Source of the DNA: Bradyrhizobium altum | Lineage (GTDB): Bacteria > Pseudomonadota > Alphaproteobacteria > Rhizobiales > Xanthobacteraceae | NCBI RefSeq assembly: GCF_020889705.1 | Contig: NZ_JACMYP010000012.1 | Coordinates: 1 to 64,000 of the forward strand | Direction of reading: 5' to 3' | DNA: 64,000 nucleotides | In this document: positions 17,993-25,800 of the stretch, in pieces | How the letters are laid out: every line of letters begins with the position of its first letter | Position numbering within the stretch: the first letter of the stretch is position 1 | Program-made: the position numbers and the translations under genes | Notes under the pieces: model-generated | Seen by the model: only the letters and a program-made list of their open reading frames with translations | What the model was told of the DNA's origin: nothing | The model's database searches: none

Positions 17993-19213
17993 ATGTCCAT
18001 CACGAAACGCTCGCCTGTCCTGCTCGCAATTGCGGCCGCGTGTCTCTCCCTTGCCGCCGGCGCTGCTCGCGCGGAGGACGGTGTCCTGCGGGTCGGCATC
18101 ATCACCGACATGAGCGGGCAATATTCCGACGGCAACGGCCCGGGATCGGTGATCGCGGCGCAAATGGCCGCGGAGGAGATCGGCGGTAAGGTCGGTGGAC
18201 GCAAGATCGAGATCATTTCGGCCGATCACCAGAACAAGCCCGACGTGGCAACCGGCATCGTGCGCAACTGGATCGACAACAAGGGTGTCGACGTGATCGC
18301 CGAAGGCGTCAATTCCGCGGTGGCGCTCGCGATCCAGACCGTGACGCGCGAACGCAAGAAGCTGTTTCTGATCTCGGGCTCCGGCTCATCTGATCTCACC
18401 GGCAAGCAGTGTTCGCCGACCAGCGTGCAGTGGACCTACGACACCTATGCCTCCTCGAACGCCACGGCGAAGGCCGTGGTCGCGCGCGGCGGCACGCCCT
18501 GGTTCTTCCTCACGGCGGATTACGCGTTCGGCCAGGCGCTGGAGCGCGATGCGAGCAAGGCCGTGACATCGGCCGGCGGCAAGGTGCTCGGCGCCGTCCG
18601 TCATCCCTTTGACACCGCAGATTTCTCGTCCTTCCTGCTGCAGGCCCAGTCCTCCGGCGCCAAGATCCTGGCGCTCGCCAATGCCGGCTCCGACTTCCGC
18701 AACGCGGTGTCCCAGGCCGACGAGTTCAACATCCGCGCCAGCATGCAGCTCGTCGCGCTGCAGGTGACGCTCACCGACGTGCCCGCGCTCGGCCTGGCGC
18801 ATGCGCACGATCTGCTGTTCACCGATTCCTTCTATTGGGATCGCACGCCCGAGACCCGCGTCTTCGCCCAGGAATTCTTCAAGCGGCATGGCGCGATGCC
18901 GACGGCCTACCAGGCCGGCGTCAACTCGGCGCTGCGGCACTATTTCAAGGCGGTCGCGGCGACCAATTCGGTCGATTCGGAGACCGTGATCGCGCAGATG
19001 CGCAAGACCCCGGTCAATGATTTCTTTGCCCAGAATGGCGTGGTGCGCGAGGACGGCCGCATGGTGCACGACATGTATCTGATGCGCATCAAGAAGCCGG
19101 AAGAGTCCAAGAGCAAGTGGGATCTCTACGAATATCTCGCGACGGTGCCGGGCGACCAGGCCTTCCGTCCGCTCGATGAAGGCGGCTGCCCCTACCTCGC
19201 CAAGGCGCATTAG
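17993..19213 (+). CDS. ABC transporter substrate-binding protein, branched-chain amino acid type (orphan)
   Basis: A 406-aa periplasmic binding protein with a signal peptide (1 to about 28, AGAARAED). The type I fold opening VLRVGIITDMSGQYSDGNG is that of LivJ/UrtA-like proteins, including many that bind aromatic or amide compounds. I chose the ATG at 17993 because the signal peptide starts there. It lies downstream of two amidases with a 213-bp gap and palindrome between, and no permease or ATPase gene is near. It must use a transporter encoded elsewhere, or act as a sensor. Confidence 0.85.
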   Translation: MSITKRSPVLLAIAAACLSLAAGAARAEDGVLRVGIITDMSGQYSDGNGPGSVIAAQMAAEEIGGKVGGRKIEIISADHQNKPDVATGIVRNWIDNKGVDVIAEGVNSAVALAIQTVTRERKKLFLISGSGSSDLTGKQCSPTSVQWTYDTYASSNATAKAVVARGGTPWFFLTADYAFGQALERDASKAVTSAGGKVLGAVRHPFDTADFSSFLLQAQSSGAKILALANAGSDFRNAVSQADEFNIRASMQLVALQVTLTDVPALGLAHAHDLLFTDSFYWDRTPETRVFAQEFFKRHGAMPTAYQAGVNSALRHYFKAVAATNSVDSETVIAQMRKTPVNDFFAQNGVVREDGRMVHDMYLMRIKKPEESKSKWDLYEYLATVPGDQAFRPLDEGGCPYLAKAH

Positions 19214-19333
19214 GACGCCATCGGGATCCGTAGGGTGGGTTAGCGCAGCAAATATTTCGCTTTATCAGAAGTGCAACTCAGTGCTATGGATTGCCTTCGT
19301 CTGGGCGCTGCGCATCGTCACGGGTGTTGCGGT

Positions 19334-19700
19334 GAGATGCGGTGGACGCCGATGTCACGACTGACGAGCGTGACTGAAGCGGATGGTGAAGTCGTGTGGT
19401 CCTGACGCCCTGACGGCCGGTGTCTTTTCACAAAACGCTAACGCGTCTTGTGAAGACGGTGACAAGCAAGCCCGGTCTCGCCGGGGAGAGCACGAAGTAA
19501 GCCGTAAAGCCATCGCGCAGGGAAAGCCGGAGTTCCCGGTTACACCTGTGGTCCTACCTCCGGTGCTTTTTGTTGCACGGGACCCATGGGTGCGATCGGC
19601 AACCGGCTTTCCCTGCGCCCTCTGCAAGAGGAGGGCGGAACGAACTGCAAAGCTCAGGCAGATGATGTCGCGAGAACGCGAGGCTGCGTCCCCACCACGT
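19334..19700 (+). repeat. Highly structured non-coding repeat of Bradyrhizobium type
   Basis: There is no convincing gene here, although an open frame (translating to ..GEHEVSRKAIAQGKPE..) crosses it. I recall this same peptide string as a recurrent spurious ORF in Bradyrhizobium intergenic regions. Stems seen: 19422-19433 with 19448-19457 (GTCTT..CACAA/TTGTGAAGAC), 19471-19475 with 19481-19485, a perfect 16-bp stem 19515-19530 with 19603-19618, and CGCCCTC 19616-19622 with 19631-19637. The number and length of stems suggests a structured RNA or a mobile REP-like unit. Its function is unknown. Confidence 0.6.
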
Positions 19701-19702
19701 CT

Positions 19703-19782
19703 GTCATCGCCGGCTCGACCGGGCGATCCAGTACGCCGCGGCCCCTCTGGAATACTGGATCACCCGCATGCGCGGGGATGAC
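19703..19782. repeat. Palindromic intergenic repeat (GTCATCGCCGG type)
   Basis: GTCATCGCCGG at the left is mirrored by GCGCGGGGATGAC at the right, and GATCCAGTA by TACTGGATC inside. This gives a long imperfect hairpin immediately after the structured repeat. Confidence 0.65.
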
Positions 19783-19822
19783 ACCGCATTGTTTGACATC
19801 TTGAATCGAGAACCATCCTCAG

Positions 19823-19945
19823 CGTCGTCCTGGCGAAAGCCAGGACCCATTACCCCAAATCTCAATCGTTGCGCGACGCTGGGGCCGCGATCCCATTCAT
19901 CACGAAATTCGGTGGTTATGGGTCCTGGCTTTCGCCAGGACGACG
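19823..19945. repeat. Palindromic repeat with 28-bp perfect arms
   Basis: The 28-bp arm 19823-19850 (CGTCGTCCTGGCGAAAGCCA...) is exactly mirrored at 19918-19945, with a 67-bp centre. Each arm itself contains the small hairpin CCTGGCGAAAGCCAGG. It is a dispersed-repeat type, ending 90 bp before the next gene. Confidence 0.75.
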
Positions 19946-20035
19946 GCTGTGATGAAATCGAGCACTTCGCGCACATCTTCCACCGCGAACCGTCATGACG
20001 ACGGCGGCATCACCGTATCCACCTCAAGAGGCAAC

Positions 20036-20788
20036 ATGACCAACACCATCGAGGCTCCCGACGGCGGCTACCGCTTCATGCCCGGCGTCAGTCAGTATTC
20101 CTGCGGCGTCGGTGCGCTGCCCGGTTATGCCATCGAGCGGGTCAGGTTCTCCGAACCGGTACCCTTGAGCGCAGGGTTTGAACGGATCCACGAGATCATC
20201 AGGGACGCGGGCCGTCCGCTGACCGCTTTCGCGGCCTGCGAACTGCGTTCGCCGGCGCCGTTCACCGAGGACGGGTTCAAGGCGTTCAACGAAATCTACA
20301 TCAAGACGTTGATCGCCTGGGGCGCGATGCGCGACGGCGTCAATCCGGTGGCGCGCAGCAACGTCTGTCCAAAGCTCGATCCGCCCGCCGAGCCGTCGTT
20401 CCACGCCTTCTGCTACACGGTGCCGGCGGCGAAGGACGCGCCGACGAGCTTCGTCGTCGCCGGCAGCGGCGAGTCGATCGAGGGCAAGGCCAATTATCGC
20501 GATAATACAGTCGCGCTCGGCGATACCAGCCCGGCCGGCATCCTGGCGAAGGCGAAATTCGTGCTTGGCGAGATGGAACGCAGGATGAGCGCGTTCGGCG
20601 GTTCCTGGCGCGACACCACCGCGGTGCAGCTCTACACCGTGCATGACGCCTATCCGGTGCTCGAAAGCGAGCTCGGCCGCCGTGGCGTGCTTCGCAACGG
20701 CCTGACCTGGCATTTCGACCGGCCGCCGGTGGTTGGACTCGACTATGAAATGGATTGCCGGCGTGTGCAACTCGAACGCGTAGTGTGA
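20036..20788 (+). CDS. RidA-fold protein, possible 2-aminomuconate deaminase (CnbZ-like)
   Basis: A 250-aa cytosolic protein with no signal peptide. The C-terminal third (TTAVQLYTVHDAYPVL) resembles the second half of a YjgF/RidA fold. The central segment (ACELRSPAPFTEDGFKAFNE; GVNPVARSNVCP) recalls the CnbZ-type 2-amino-5-chloromuconate deaminases; this match is from memory and moderate at best. I chose the ATG at 20036, with AAGAGG 6 bp upstream, because upstream codons cover repeat DNA. It precedes the flavin oxidase - cytochrome - RidA cassette, so it may deaminate an enamine or imine product there. Confidence 0.5.
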   Translation: MTNTIEAPDGGYRFMPGVSQYSCGVGALPGYAIERVRFSEPVPLSAGFERIHEIIRDAGRPLTAFAACELRSPAPFTEDGFKAFNEIYIKTLIAWGAMRDGVNPVARSNVCPKLDPPAEPSFHAFCYTVPAAKDAPTSFVVAGSGESIEGKANYRDNTVALGDTSPAGILAKAKFVLGEMERRMSAFGGSWRDTTAVQLYTVHDAYPVLESELGRRGVLRNGLTWHFDRPPVVGLDYEMDCRRVQLERVV

Positions 20789-20912
20789 TGGTTCGGTCGC
20801 GTGACGCATCAAAAGCGCGTGTGGGCGCATGTGTAAGCGCGTGCCCTTTCTTGACACGGGTCGCGTCAACCGTTTCCCTTCGCCATCGAAATCAGCGGCT
20901 GGGTGAACGCGG

Positions 20913-22505
20913 GTGCAGAACCAATCTGTGATCAGGCGGCGGGATTTGCTGGCGTTGATCGGGACCATCGCCGGCAGTTCGGCGATGTATCAGGCGATGA
21001 CGAGCCTCGGCTTCGCATCCGAGTCCGCCTACAAGGGCCCGCTCAAGCTCGCGGGCGACGTGAAGGGCGCTTCGGTGCTGATTCTCGGCGCCGGGCTTGC
21101 CGGCATGACGGCGGCGCTGGAACTGCGCAAGGCCGGCTACAAGGTCCAGATCCTCGAATTCAACAACCGCGCCGGCGGCCGCAACTGGTCGATCCGCGGC
21201 GGTGACAGCTTTACCGAGCTCGGCGGCTTCAAGCAGACCTGCCAGTTCGAGCAGGGGCTCTATCTCAATCCCGGCCCGTGGCGGATTCCCTATCATCACC
21301 GCGGGCTGCTCGATTACTGCCGCCGGCTCAACGTGACGCTGGAACCCTTCATCCAGCTCAACCACAATGCCTATCTGCACGCGACGCGTGCATTCGACGG
21401 CAAGCCGCAGCGCTTTCGCAGCATCAAGGCGGATTTCCAGGGCGGAGTGTCGGAGCTGCTCGCGAAAGTCAGCCAGCAGGGCAGGCTCGACGAGTTCGTC
21501 AGCAAGGAAGACCAGGAGATCCTGCTGCAGGCGCTGCGCGACTGGGGCGCACTGGATCGCGACTACAAATACAATGCCAATCTCGGCTCCGCCGACGTCC
21601 GCGGTTATGCGCGCGATCCCGGTGGCGGCCTGATGGGCGATCCGCTGCCCAGCGATCCGATCTCGCTGCAGGAACTGCTGCGGTCGCGGATGTGGCGCTA
21701 CGTGCAGAGCTTTGCGCACTACGATTTCCAGACCACGATGTTCCAGCCGGTCGGCGGCATGGACATGATCGGCAAGGCGTTCGCGCGCGAGGTCGGCGAC
21801 CTCGTCCGCTATAACGCCAAGGTGACGCAGATCCAGCAGAACGGCTCGGGCGTCACCGTGAGCTATGTCGACACCGCCACTCCGTCCGCGGTGCAGCAGG
21901 CGACCGCGGAATGGTGCATCTGCACCATTCCGCTGCCGATCCTGAGCCAGCTGCCGCTCGACGTCAGCGGGCCGATGAAGAATGCGATCGATTCCTTGCC
22001 CTACGCCGCCTCGGTGAAGGTCGGGCTGCAGTTCAAGCGGCGGTTCTGGGAGGAGGATGAGGCGATCTATGGCGGTATCAGCTACACCGACCTGCCGATC
22101 CGGAATATCGGCTATCCGAACTATGGCTTCAACCGCGGCGGCCGCGGCGTCCTGCTCGGCGCCTATTTGTATGAGGGCGCCAATTCCTTCGAGTTCACGG
22201 CGATGACGCCAGCCGAGCGGGTCGCCAGCGCGGTCGAGTTCGGCGCCAAGATCCATCCGCAGTACAAGAGCGAGTTCGAGAACGGCGTCGCGGTGGCGTG
22301 GCATCGGGTGCCGTTCACGCTCGGCTGCGCCGGTGAATGGACCGAAGCCGGGCGGGCGCGGCATTATCGCAATCTCTGCCAGATCGACGGCCGCATCGCG
22401 CTGGCGGGCGAGCACGCTTCGCAGTTGCCGGCCTGGCAGGAGGGCGCAATCCTGTCCGCGCTTGACGCCATTACCCGATTGCACGAACGCGTGGTGAAGA
22501 CATGA
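20913..22505 (+). CDS. Tat-exported flavin monoamine oxidase family protein
   Basis: A 530-aa FAD enzyme. A twin-arginine leader (IRRRDLLALIG, residues 7-17) and hydrophobic stretch indicate folded export to the periplasm. The FAD-binding motif GAGLAGM is at 59-65, followed by Glu82 for the ribose and AGGR at 87-90; the C-terminal flavin loop reads GEHASQLPAWQEGA. This is the amine oxidase (MAO/NicA2-like) architecture. The start is GTG 20913. The next gene, a c-type cytochrome, overlaps it by 4 bp (ATGA), so the electron acceptor is probably that cytochrome rather than oxygen. Substrate is an unknown amine. Confidence 0.85.
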   Translation: MQNQSVIRRRDLLALIGTIAGSSAMYQAMTSLGFASESAYKGPLKLAGDVKGASVLILGAGLAGMTAALELRKAGYKVQILEFNNRAGGRNWSIRGGDSFTELGGFKQTCQFEQGLYLNPGPWRIPYHHRGLLDYCRRLNVTLEPFIQLNHNAYLHATRAFDGKPQRFRSIKADFQGGVSELLAKVSQQGRLDEFVSKEDQEILLQALRDWGALDRDYKYNANLGSADVRGYARDPGGGLMGDPLPSDPISLQELLRSRMWRYVQSFAHYDFQTTMFQPVGGMDMIGKAFAREVGDLVRYNAKVTQIQQNGSGVTVSYVDTATPSAVQQATAEWCICTIPLPILSQLPLDVSGPMKNAIDSLPYAASVKVGLQFKRRFWEEDEAIYGGISYTDLPIRNIGYPNYGFNRGGRGVLLGAYLYEGANSFEFTAMTPAERVASAVEFGAKIHPQYKSEFENGVAVAWHRVPFTLGCAGEWTEAGRARHYRNLCQIDGRIALAGEHASQLPAWQEGAILSALDAITRLHERVVKT

Positions 22506-22912
22506 TGGTGCGGACAGGAACATCGGTTATCGCGGCGCTGGCAGTGCTGTCGGCGACCGCGGCCCTCGGGCAGGACAGCGGGGTTACCAAGCGCACCTTC
22601 TCTTCAGGCTACCGTTTCGTGGAGATGACCGGCGAGGAGCTGTTCGGCAATGTCTGCCAGGGCTGCCACATGCCGGATGCGACGGGCGCAAGCGGCGCCG
22701 GCACCTATCCCTCGCTCGCCGGCAACAAGAATCTCGAAACCGGCAGCTATCCGATCTACCTCGTCGTCAACGGCCGCCGCGGCATGCCGGCGTTCGGCGA
22801 CATGATGACCGATGGTCAAATCGCCGCTGTTGTGAACTATCTGCGGACGCACTTCGGCAACACCTATCAGGACGCGGTGACGACCAAGGACGTCCAGGAC
22901 GCCCGCCGCTAA
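22502..22912 (+). CDS. Class I c-type cytochrome, partner of the flavin amine oxidase
   Basis: A 136-aa exported protein. A signal peptide (about 1-23) is followed by one haem site, Cys52-Gln-Gly-Cys55-His56, and a likely axial Met95 in GRRGMPAFGD. The start overlaps the oxidase stop (ATGA), which implies translational coupling and matched amounts. By analogy with the NicA2-CycN pair, in which a cytochrome c accepts electrons from a flavin amine oxidase, it should carry electrons from the oxidase to the respiratory chain. Confidence 0.85.
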   Translation: MMVRTGTSVIAALAVLSATAALGQDSGVTKRTFSSGYRFVEMTGEELFGNVCQGCHMPDATGASGAGTYPSLAGNKNLETGSYPIYLVVNGRRGMPAFGDMMTDGQIAAVVNYLRTHFGNTYQDAVTTKDVQDARR

Positions 22913-22931
22913 CCGCTTTGGAGAGAGTTCG

Positions 22932-23420
22932 ATGAAATTCATCGGTATCGCACTGGGCGCCGCGCTGTCGGCGATGGCGGCCGCTGCCTCGGCTGACGTG
23001 GTCAGGCATCCGATTCCCAACTCGACATTCCCGATCGCGCAGGCCGTGACGGTCACCGGCAACACCACGACGGTCTATGTCAGCGGCCAGGTGCCGCCGG
23101 TCGCCAACAAGGATGCCGATCCGTCGAGCCCGCAGGCCTATGGCGACACCAAGACCCAGACCGTCGGCGTGCTCAGCCGGATCAAGGCCATTCTCGAAGG
23201 CCAGGGGCTTGGCATGGGCGACGTCGTCAAGATGCAGGTGTTCCTGGTGCACAACACGGCAGCGCCGATGGACTTCAAGGCCTTCATGGAGGGCTACACC
23301 CAGTTCTTCGGCGGCAGCCAGCCGAACCTGCCGGCGCGCTCGGTGGTCGGCGTCGCCGCGCTCGCCAATCCCGGCTTCCTGGTCGAGATCGAGGTGATTG
23401 CGGCCAAGGAGGCTAAATAA
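22932..23420 (+). CDS. Exported RidA (YjgF/UK114) family protein
   Basis: A 162-aa RidA-fold protein with a cleavable signal peptide (1 to about 21, AAAASA), unusual because canonical RidA is cytosolic. The family arginine that holds the substrate carboxylate is probably Arg136 in NLPARSVVGVA, and the conserved acidic pair is in LVEIEVIAA. It follows the cytochrome gene by 19 bp with its own GGAGAGAG site. RidA proteins hydrolyse reactive imines and enamines, so the inferred job is to convert the oxidase product to a ketone or aldehyde plus ammonia in the periplasm. Confidence 0.85.
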   Translation: MKFIGIALGAALSAMAAAASADVVRHPIPNSTFPIAQAVTVTGNTTTVYVSGQVPPVANKDADPSSPQAYGDTKTQTVGVLSRIKAILEGQGLGMGDVVKMQVFLVHNTAAPMDFKAFMEGYTQFFGGSQPNLPARSVVGVAALANPGFLVEIEVIAAKEAK

Positions 23421-23446
23421 GGACACCAAATAAGGACTCCAAATAG
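23415..23446. repeat. Tandem 13-bp repeat over the ridA stop codon
   Basis: AAATAAGGACACC (23415-23427) is followed directly by AAATAAGGACTCC (23428-23440) and a partial AAATAG. The first unit contains the stop codon of the exported RidA gene. Probably a slippage product. Confidence 0.7.
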
Positions 23447-23563
23447 CGTGCGCGAAAGCGCGGAGCATGCGCGCGGAAATTGAAGGGCTCGGCGCCTTGC
23501 CAAAGCGCGTGCCGCCTGTCTGAATTCATCTCCAATCAGGTGGTGGAATTCTGGGAGAGCACG

Positions 23564-24982
23564 ATGTCGCACAAGGCCCGAAACATGGTTCGATCGCTGC
23601 TGATGTCGGTAGCGTTCGCTCCGCTCCTGCTCGCGTCCGGCGCCAGCGCGCAGGGACTGACCGAGCAGCAGCAATTTGCCCGCGGCATCTACCAGGAACT
23701 GGTCGAGATCAACACGACCACCGCGACCGGCGATACGCAGAAGGCGGCGGAGGCGATGGGCGCGCGGCTGCGTGCGGCGGGCTTCCCCGAGGGCGACGTG
23801 CATGTGTTCTCGCCCGCACCGCACAAGGGCAATCTGGTGGCGCGGCTGCACGGCTCCGGCGCGCGCAAACCGATCTTGCTGGTCGCCCATATCGACGTTG
23901 TGCCTGCCAATCGCGAGGACTGGTCGGTCGATCCGTTCAAGCTCACCGAGCAGGACGGCTATTTCTACGGCCGCGGCTCGAGCGACGACAAATACATGGC
24001 GTCGGCCTTCATCACCAACCTGATCCGCTACAAGAAGGAGGGCTACAAGCCGGACCGCGACATCATCGTCGCGCTCGAGACCGACGAGGAGATCCTCGAT
24101 GCCAACGGTCTCGGCATGCAGTGGCTGATCAAGAACCACCGCGACCTGATCGACGCCGAGTTCGCGCTCAACGAAGGCGGCGGCGTCGGCCTGAAGAACG
24201 GCAAGGCGATCCGCAACAGCGTGCAGACCAGCGAGAAGGTCTCGATCGGCTACCAGCTCACCGTGAAGGATCGCGGTGGCCATAGCTCGCTGCCGCGCAA
24301 GGACAACGCGATCTATCGGCTCGCCGAAGGTCTCGTGCGGCTCTCCAACTACGACTTCCCGATGAATCTCAACGAAACCACGCGGATCTATTTCACGAAG
24401 ACCGCCGAGGTCGACAAGTCGCATGCCGACGATATCAAGGCAATCCTGGCGCAGCAGCCCGACCCGGCGGCGCTGGCGCGATTGTCGGAAAATCCCGGCT
24501 ACAACGCGCAGCTTCGCACCACCTGCGTTGCGACCATGCTGGAGGGTGGCCACGCCATCAATGCGCTGCCGCAGCTGGCAACCGCCAAGGTGAATTGCCG
24601 GATCCTGCCCGGCGAGCCGGTCGAAGGCGTTCAGGCGACCATCGAGCGCGTGCTCGCCGACAAGCAGATCGAAGTGACCCCGACCGGCAAAGCCGTGCTG
24701 AGCCCGCCATCGCCGTTGAACGAAGAGATCATGGGATCGGTCGAGAAGCTGTCGAAGGAGTTCTGGCCGAATGCGGAAATCGTCCCCGTGATGAGCACCG
24801 GCGCCACCGACGGCAGCTATCTGCGCAATGCCGGGATTCCGACCTACGGTCATTCCGGGCTCGGCGCCGATGTCGATGACAACAGGAACCATGGCAAGGA
24901 CGAGCGCGTGCTCGTCAAGTCGTTCTACGAGGGCGAGGAGTATCTCTATCGCCTGGTCAAGATGCTCGCCGGCGGGAAATGA
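23564..24982 (+). CDS. Exported M20/M25/M40 family metallohydrolase
   Basis: A 472-aa zinc hydrolase with a signal peptide (1-29, SGASA-Q). Metal-site residues visible are His109 and Asp111 in VAHIDVVP, Asp141 in GSSDDK, the general base/ligand pair Glu175-Glu176 in TDEEIL, and a late GHSGLG/RNHGKDER region. M20 enzymes cleave dipeptides or N-acyl amino acids. The start at ATG 23564 has GGGAGAG upstream. It lies in the periplasm with the RidA module and overlaps the next gene by ATGA, so it may supply amino compounds to it. Confidence 0.8.
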   Translation: MSHKARNMVRSLLMSVAFAPLLLASGASAQGLTEQQQFARGIYQELVEINTTTATGDTQKAAEAMGARLRAAGFPEGDVHVFSPAPHKGNLVARLHGSGARKPILLVAHIDVVPANREDWSVDPFKLTEQDGYFYGRGSSDDKYMASAFITNLIRYKKEGYKPDRDIIVALETDEEILDANGLGMQWLIKNHRDLIDAEFALNEGGGVGLKNGKAIRNSVQTSEKVSIGYQLTVKDRGGHSSLPRKDNAIYRLAEGLVRLSNYDFPMNLNETTRIYFTKTAEVDKSHADDIKAILAQQPDPAALARLSENPGYNAQLRTTCVATMLEGGHAINALPQLATAKVNCRILPGEPVEGVQATIERVLADKQIEVTPTGKAVLSPPSPLNEEIMGSVEKLSKEFWPNAEIVPVMSTGATDGSYLRNAGIPTYGHSGLGADVDDNRNHGKDERVLVKSFYEGEEYLYRLVKMLAGGK

Positions 24983-25800
24983 TGGCTGACAGCAAGGCAA
25001 AGACACGGGTTGCGGTCGCGGGCCTCGGCGCGATCGGCGCCAACGTCGTCAAAGCGCTCGATCAGGGTATCGAGGGCCTGACGCTGGTTGCGGTCTCCGC
25101 GAACAGCCCGGACAAGCACCGCGGCTGGGTCGAAGGTCTCAAGTCTGCGGCGAAGTTGGTGCCGATCGAGCAGCTGGCCCAGGTCGCCGACATCGTGGTC
25201 GAGTGCGCGCCGAGCAAGCTGGTGCGCGCGATCGTGGCGCCGGTGGTCGAGCGCGGCAAGACCGCGGTCGTGCTCAGCGTCGGCGCGCTGTTGCAGAATG
25301 AAGACCTGGTCGACCTCGCGAAGGCGCATGGCGGCCAGATCATCGTGCCGACCGGCGCGCTGATCGGGCTCGATGCCGTGACTGCGGCCGCGGTCGGGAC
25401 CATTCATTCGGCGAAGCTGGTGACGCGGAAGCCGGTCGCGGGCCTCGTCGGCGCGCCGCATCTGGTCGAGAACAACATCCGGATCGATGACATCACCGAG
25501 CCGCTGCGCATCTTCGAGGGCAGCGCGCGCGATGCGGCAAAGGGCTTTCCGGCCAATCTCAACGTCGCGGTGGCGCTGTCGCTCGCCGGCATCGGCCCCG
25601 ATCGCACCCGGGTCGAGATCTGGGCGGATCCGACGGTGACGCGCAACACCCACCGAATCGAGGTCGATTCCGATTCCGCGCGGTTCTCGATGATGATCGA
25701 GAACATCCCCTCGGACAATCCGAAGACCGGCCGCATCACGGCGCTGTCGGTGATCGCCTGCCTGCGCAAGCTGCGCGCGTCGTTGCGGATCGGAACCTGA
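24979..25800 (+). CDS. nadX: L-aspartate dehydrogenase-like protein (NadX family)
   Basis: A 273-aa cytosolic NAD(P)-dependent dehydrogenase. The Rossmann motif GLGAIGANV is near residue 15, and the catalytic-type His is in RNTHRIEVDS near residue 222. The NadX family oxidises L-aspartate to iminoaspartate, an entry to NAD synthesis. It overlaps the M20 gene by 4 bp (ATGATGG start) and the nicotinamidase gene by 1 bp, so the three are one transcript. Two NAD-linked genes in tandem support an NAD precursor role, though substrates other than aspartate are possible. Confidence 0.8.
   Translation: MMADSKAKTRVAVAGLGAIGANVVKALDQGIEGLTLVAVSANSPDKHRGWVEGLKSAAKLVPIEQLAQVADIVVECAPSKLVRAIVAPVVERGKTAVVLSVGALLQNEDLVDLAKAHGGQIIVPTGALIGLDAVTAAAVGTIHSAKLVTRKPVAGLVGAPHLVENNIRIDDITEPLRIFEGSARDAAKGFPANLNVAVALSLAGIGPDRTRVEIWADPTVTRNTHRIEVDSDSARFSMMIENIPSDNPKTGRITALSVIACLRKLRASLRIGT

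Noticed and set aside
19383..19781. Open frame across the structured repeat as a 132-aa protein
   Set aside because: Composition is repeat-like, there is no ribosome site or domain, and the frame crosses strong hairpins and a second palindromic repeat. I treat it as spurious.
19703..19945. CRISPR array or insertion-sequence ends in the 19.7-19.95 kb palindromes
   Set aside because: There are two unrelated inverted repeats rather than regularly spaced direct repeats, and no transposase or target duplication is present.
20851..20912. TTGACA at 20851 as a sigma-70 promoter for the amine oxidase gene
   Set aside because: I could not find a convincing -10 element at the correct spacing, so it is not listed as a feature.
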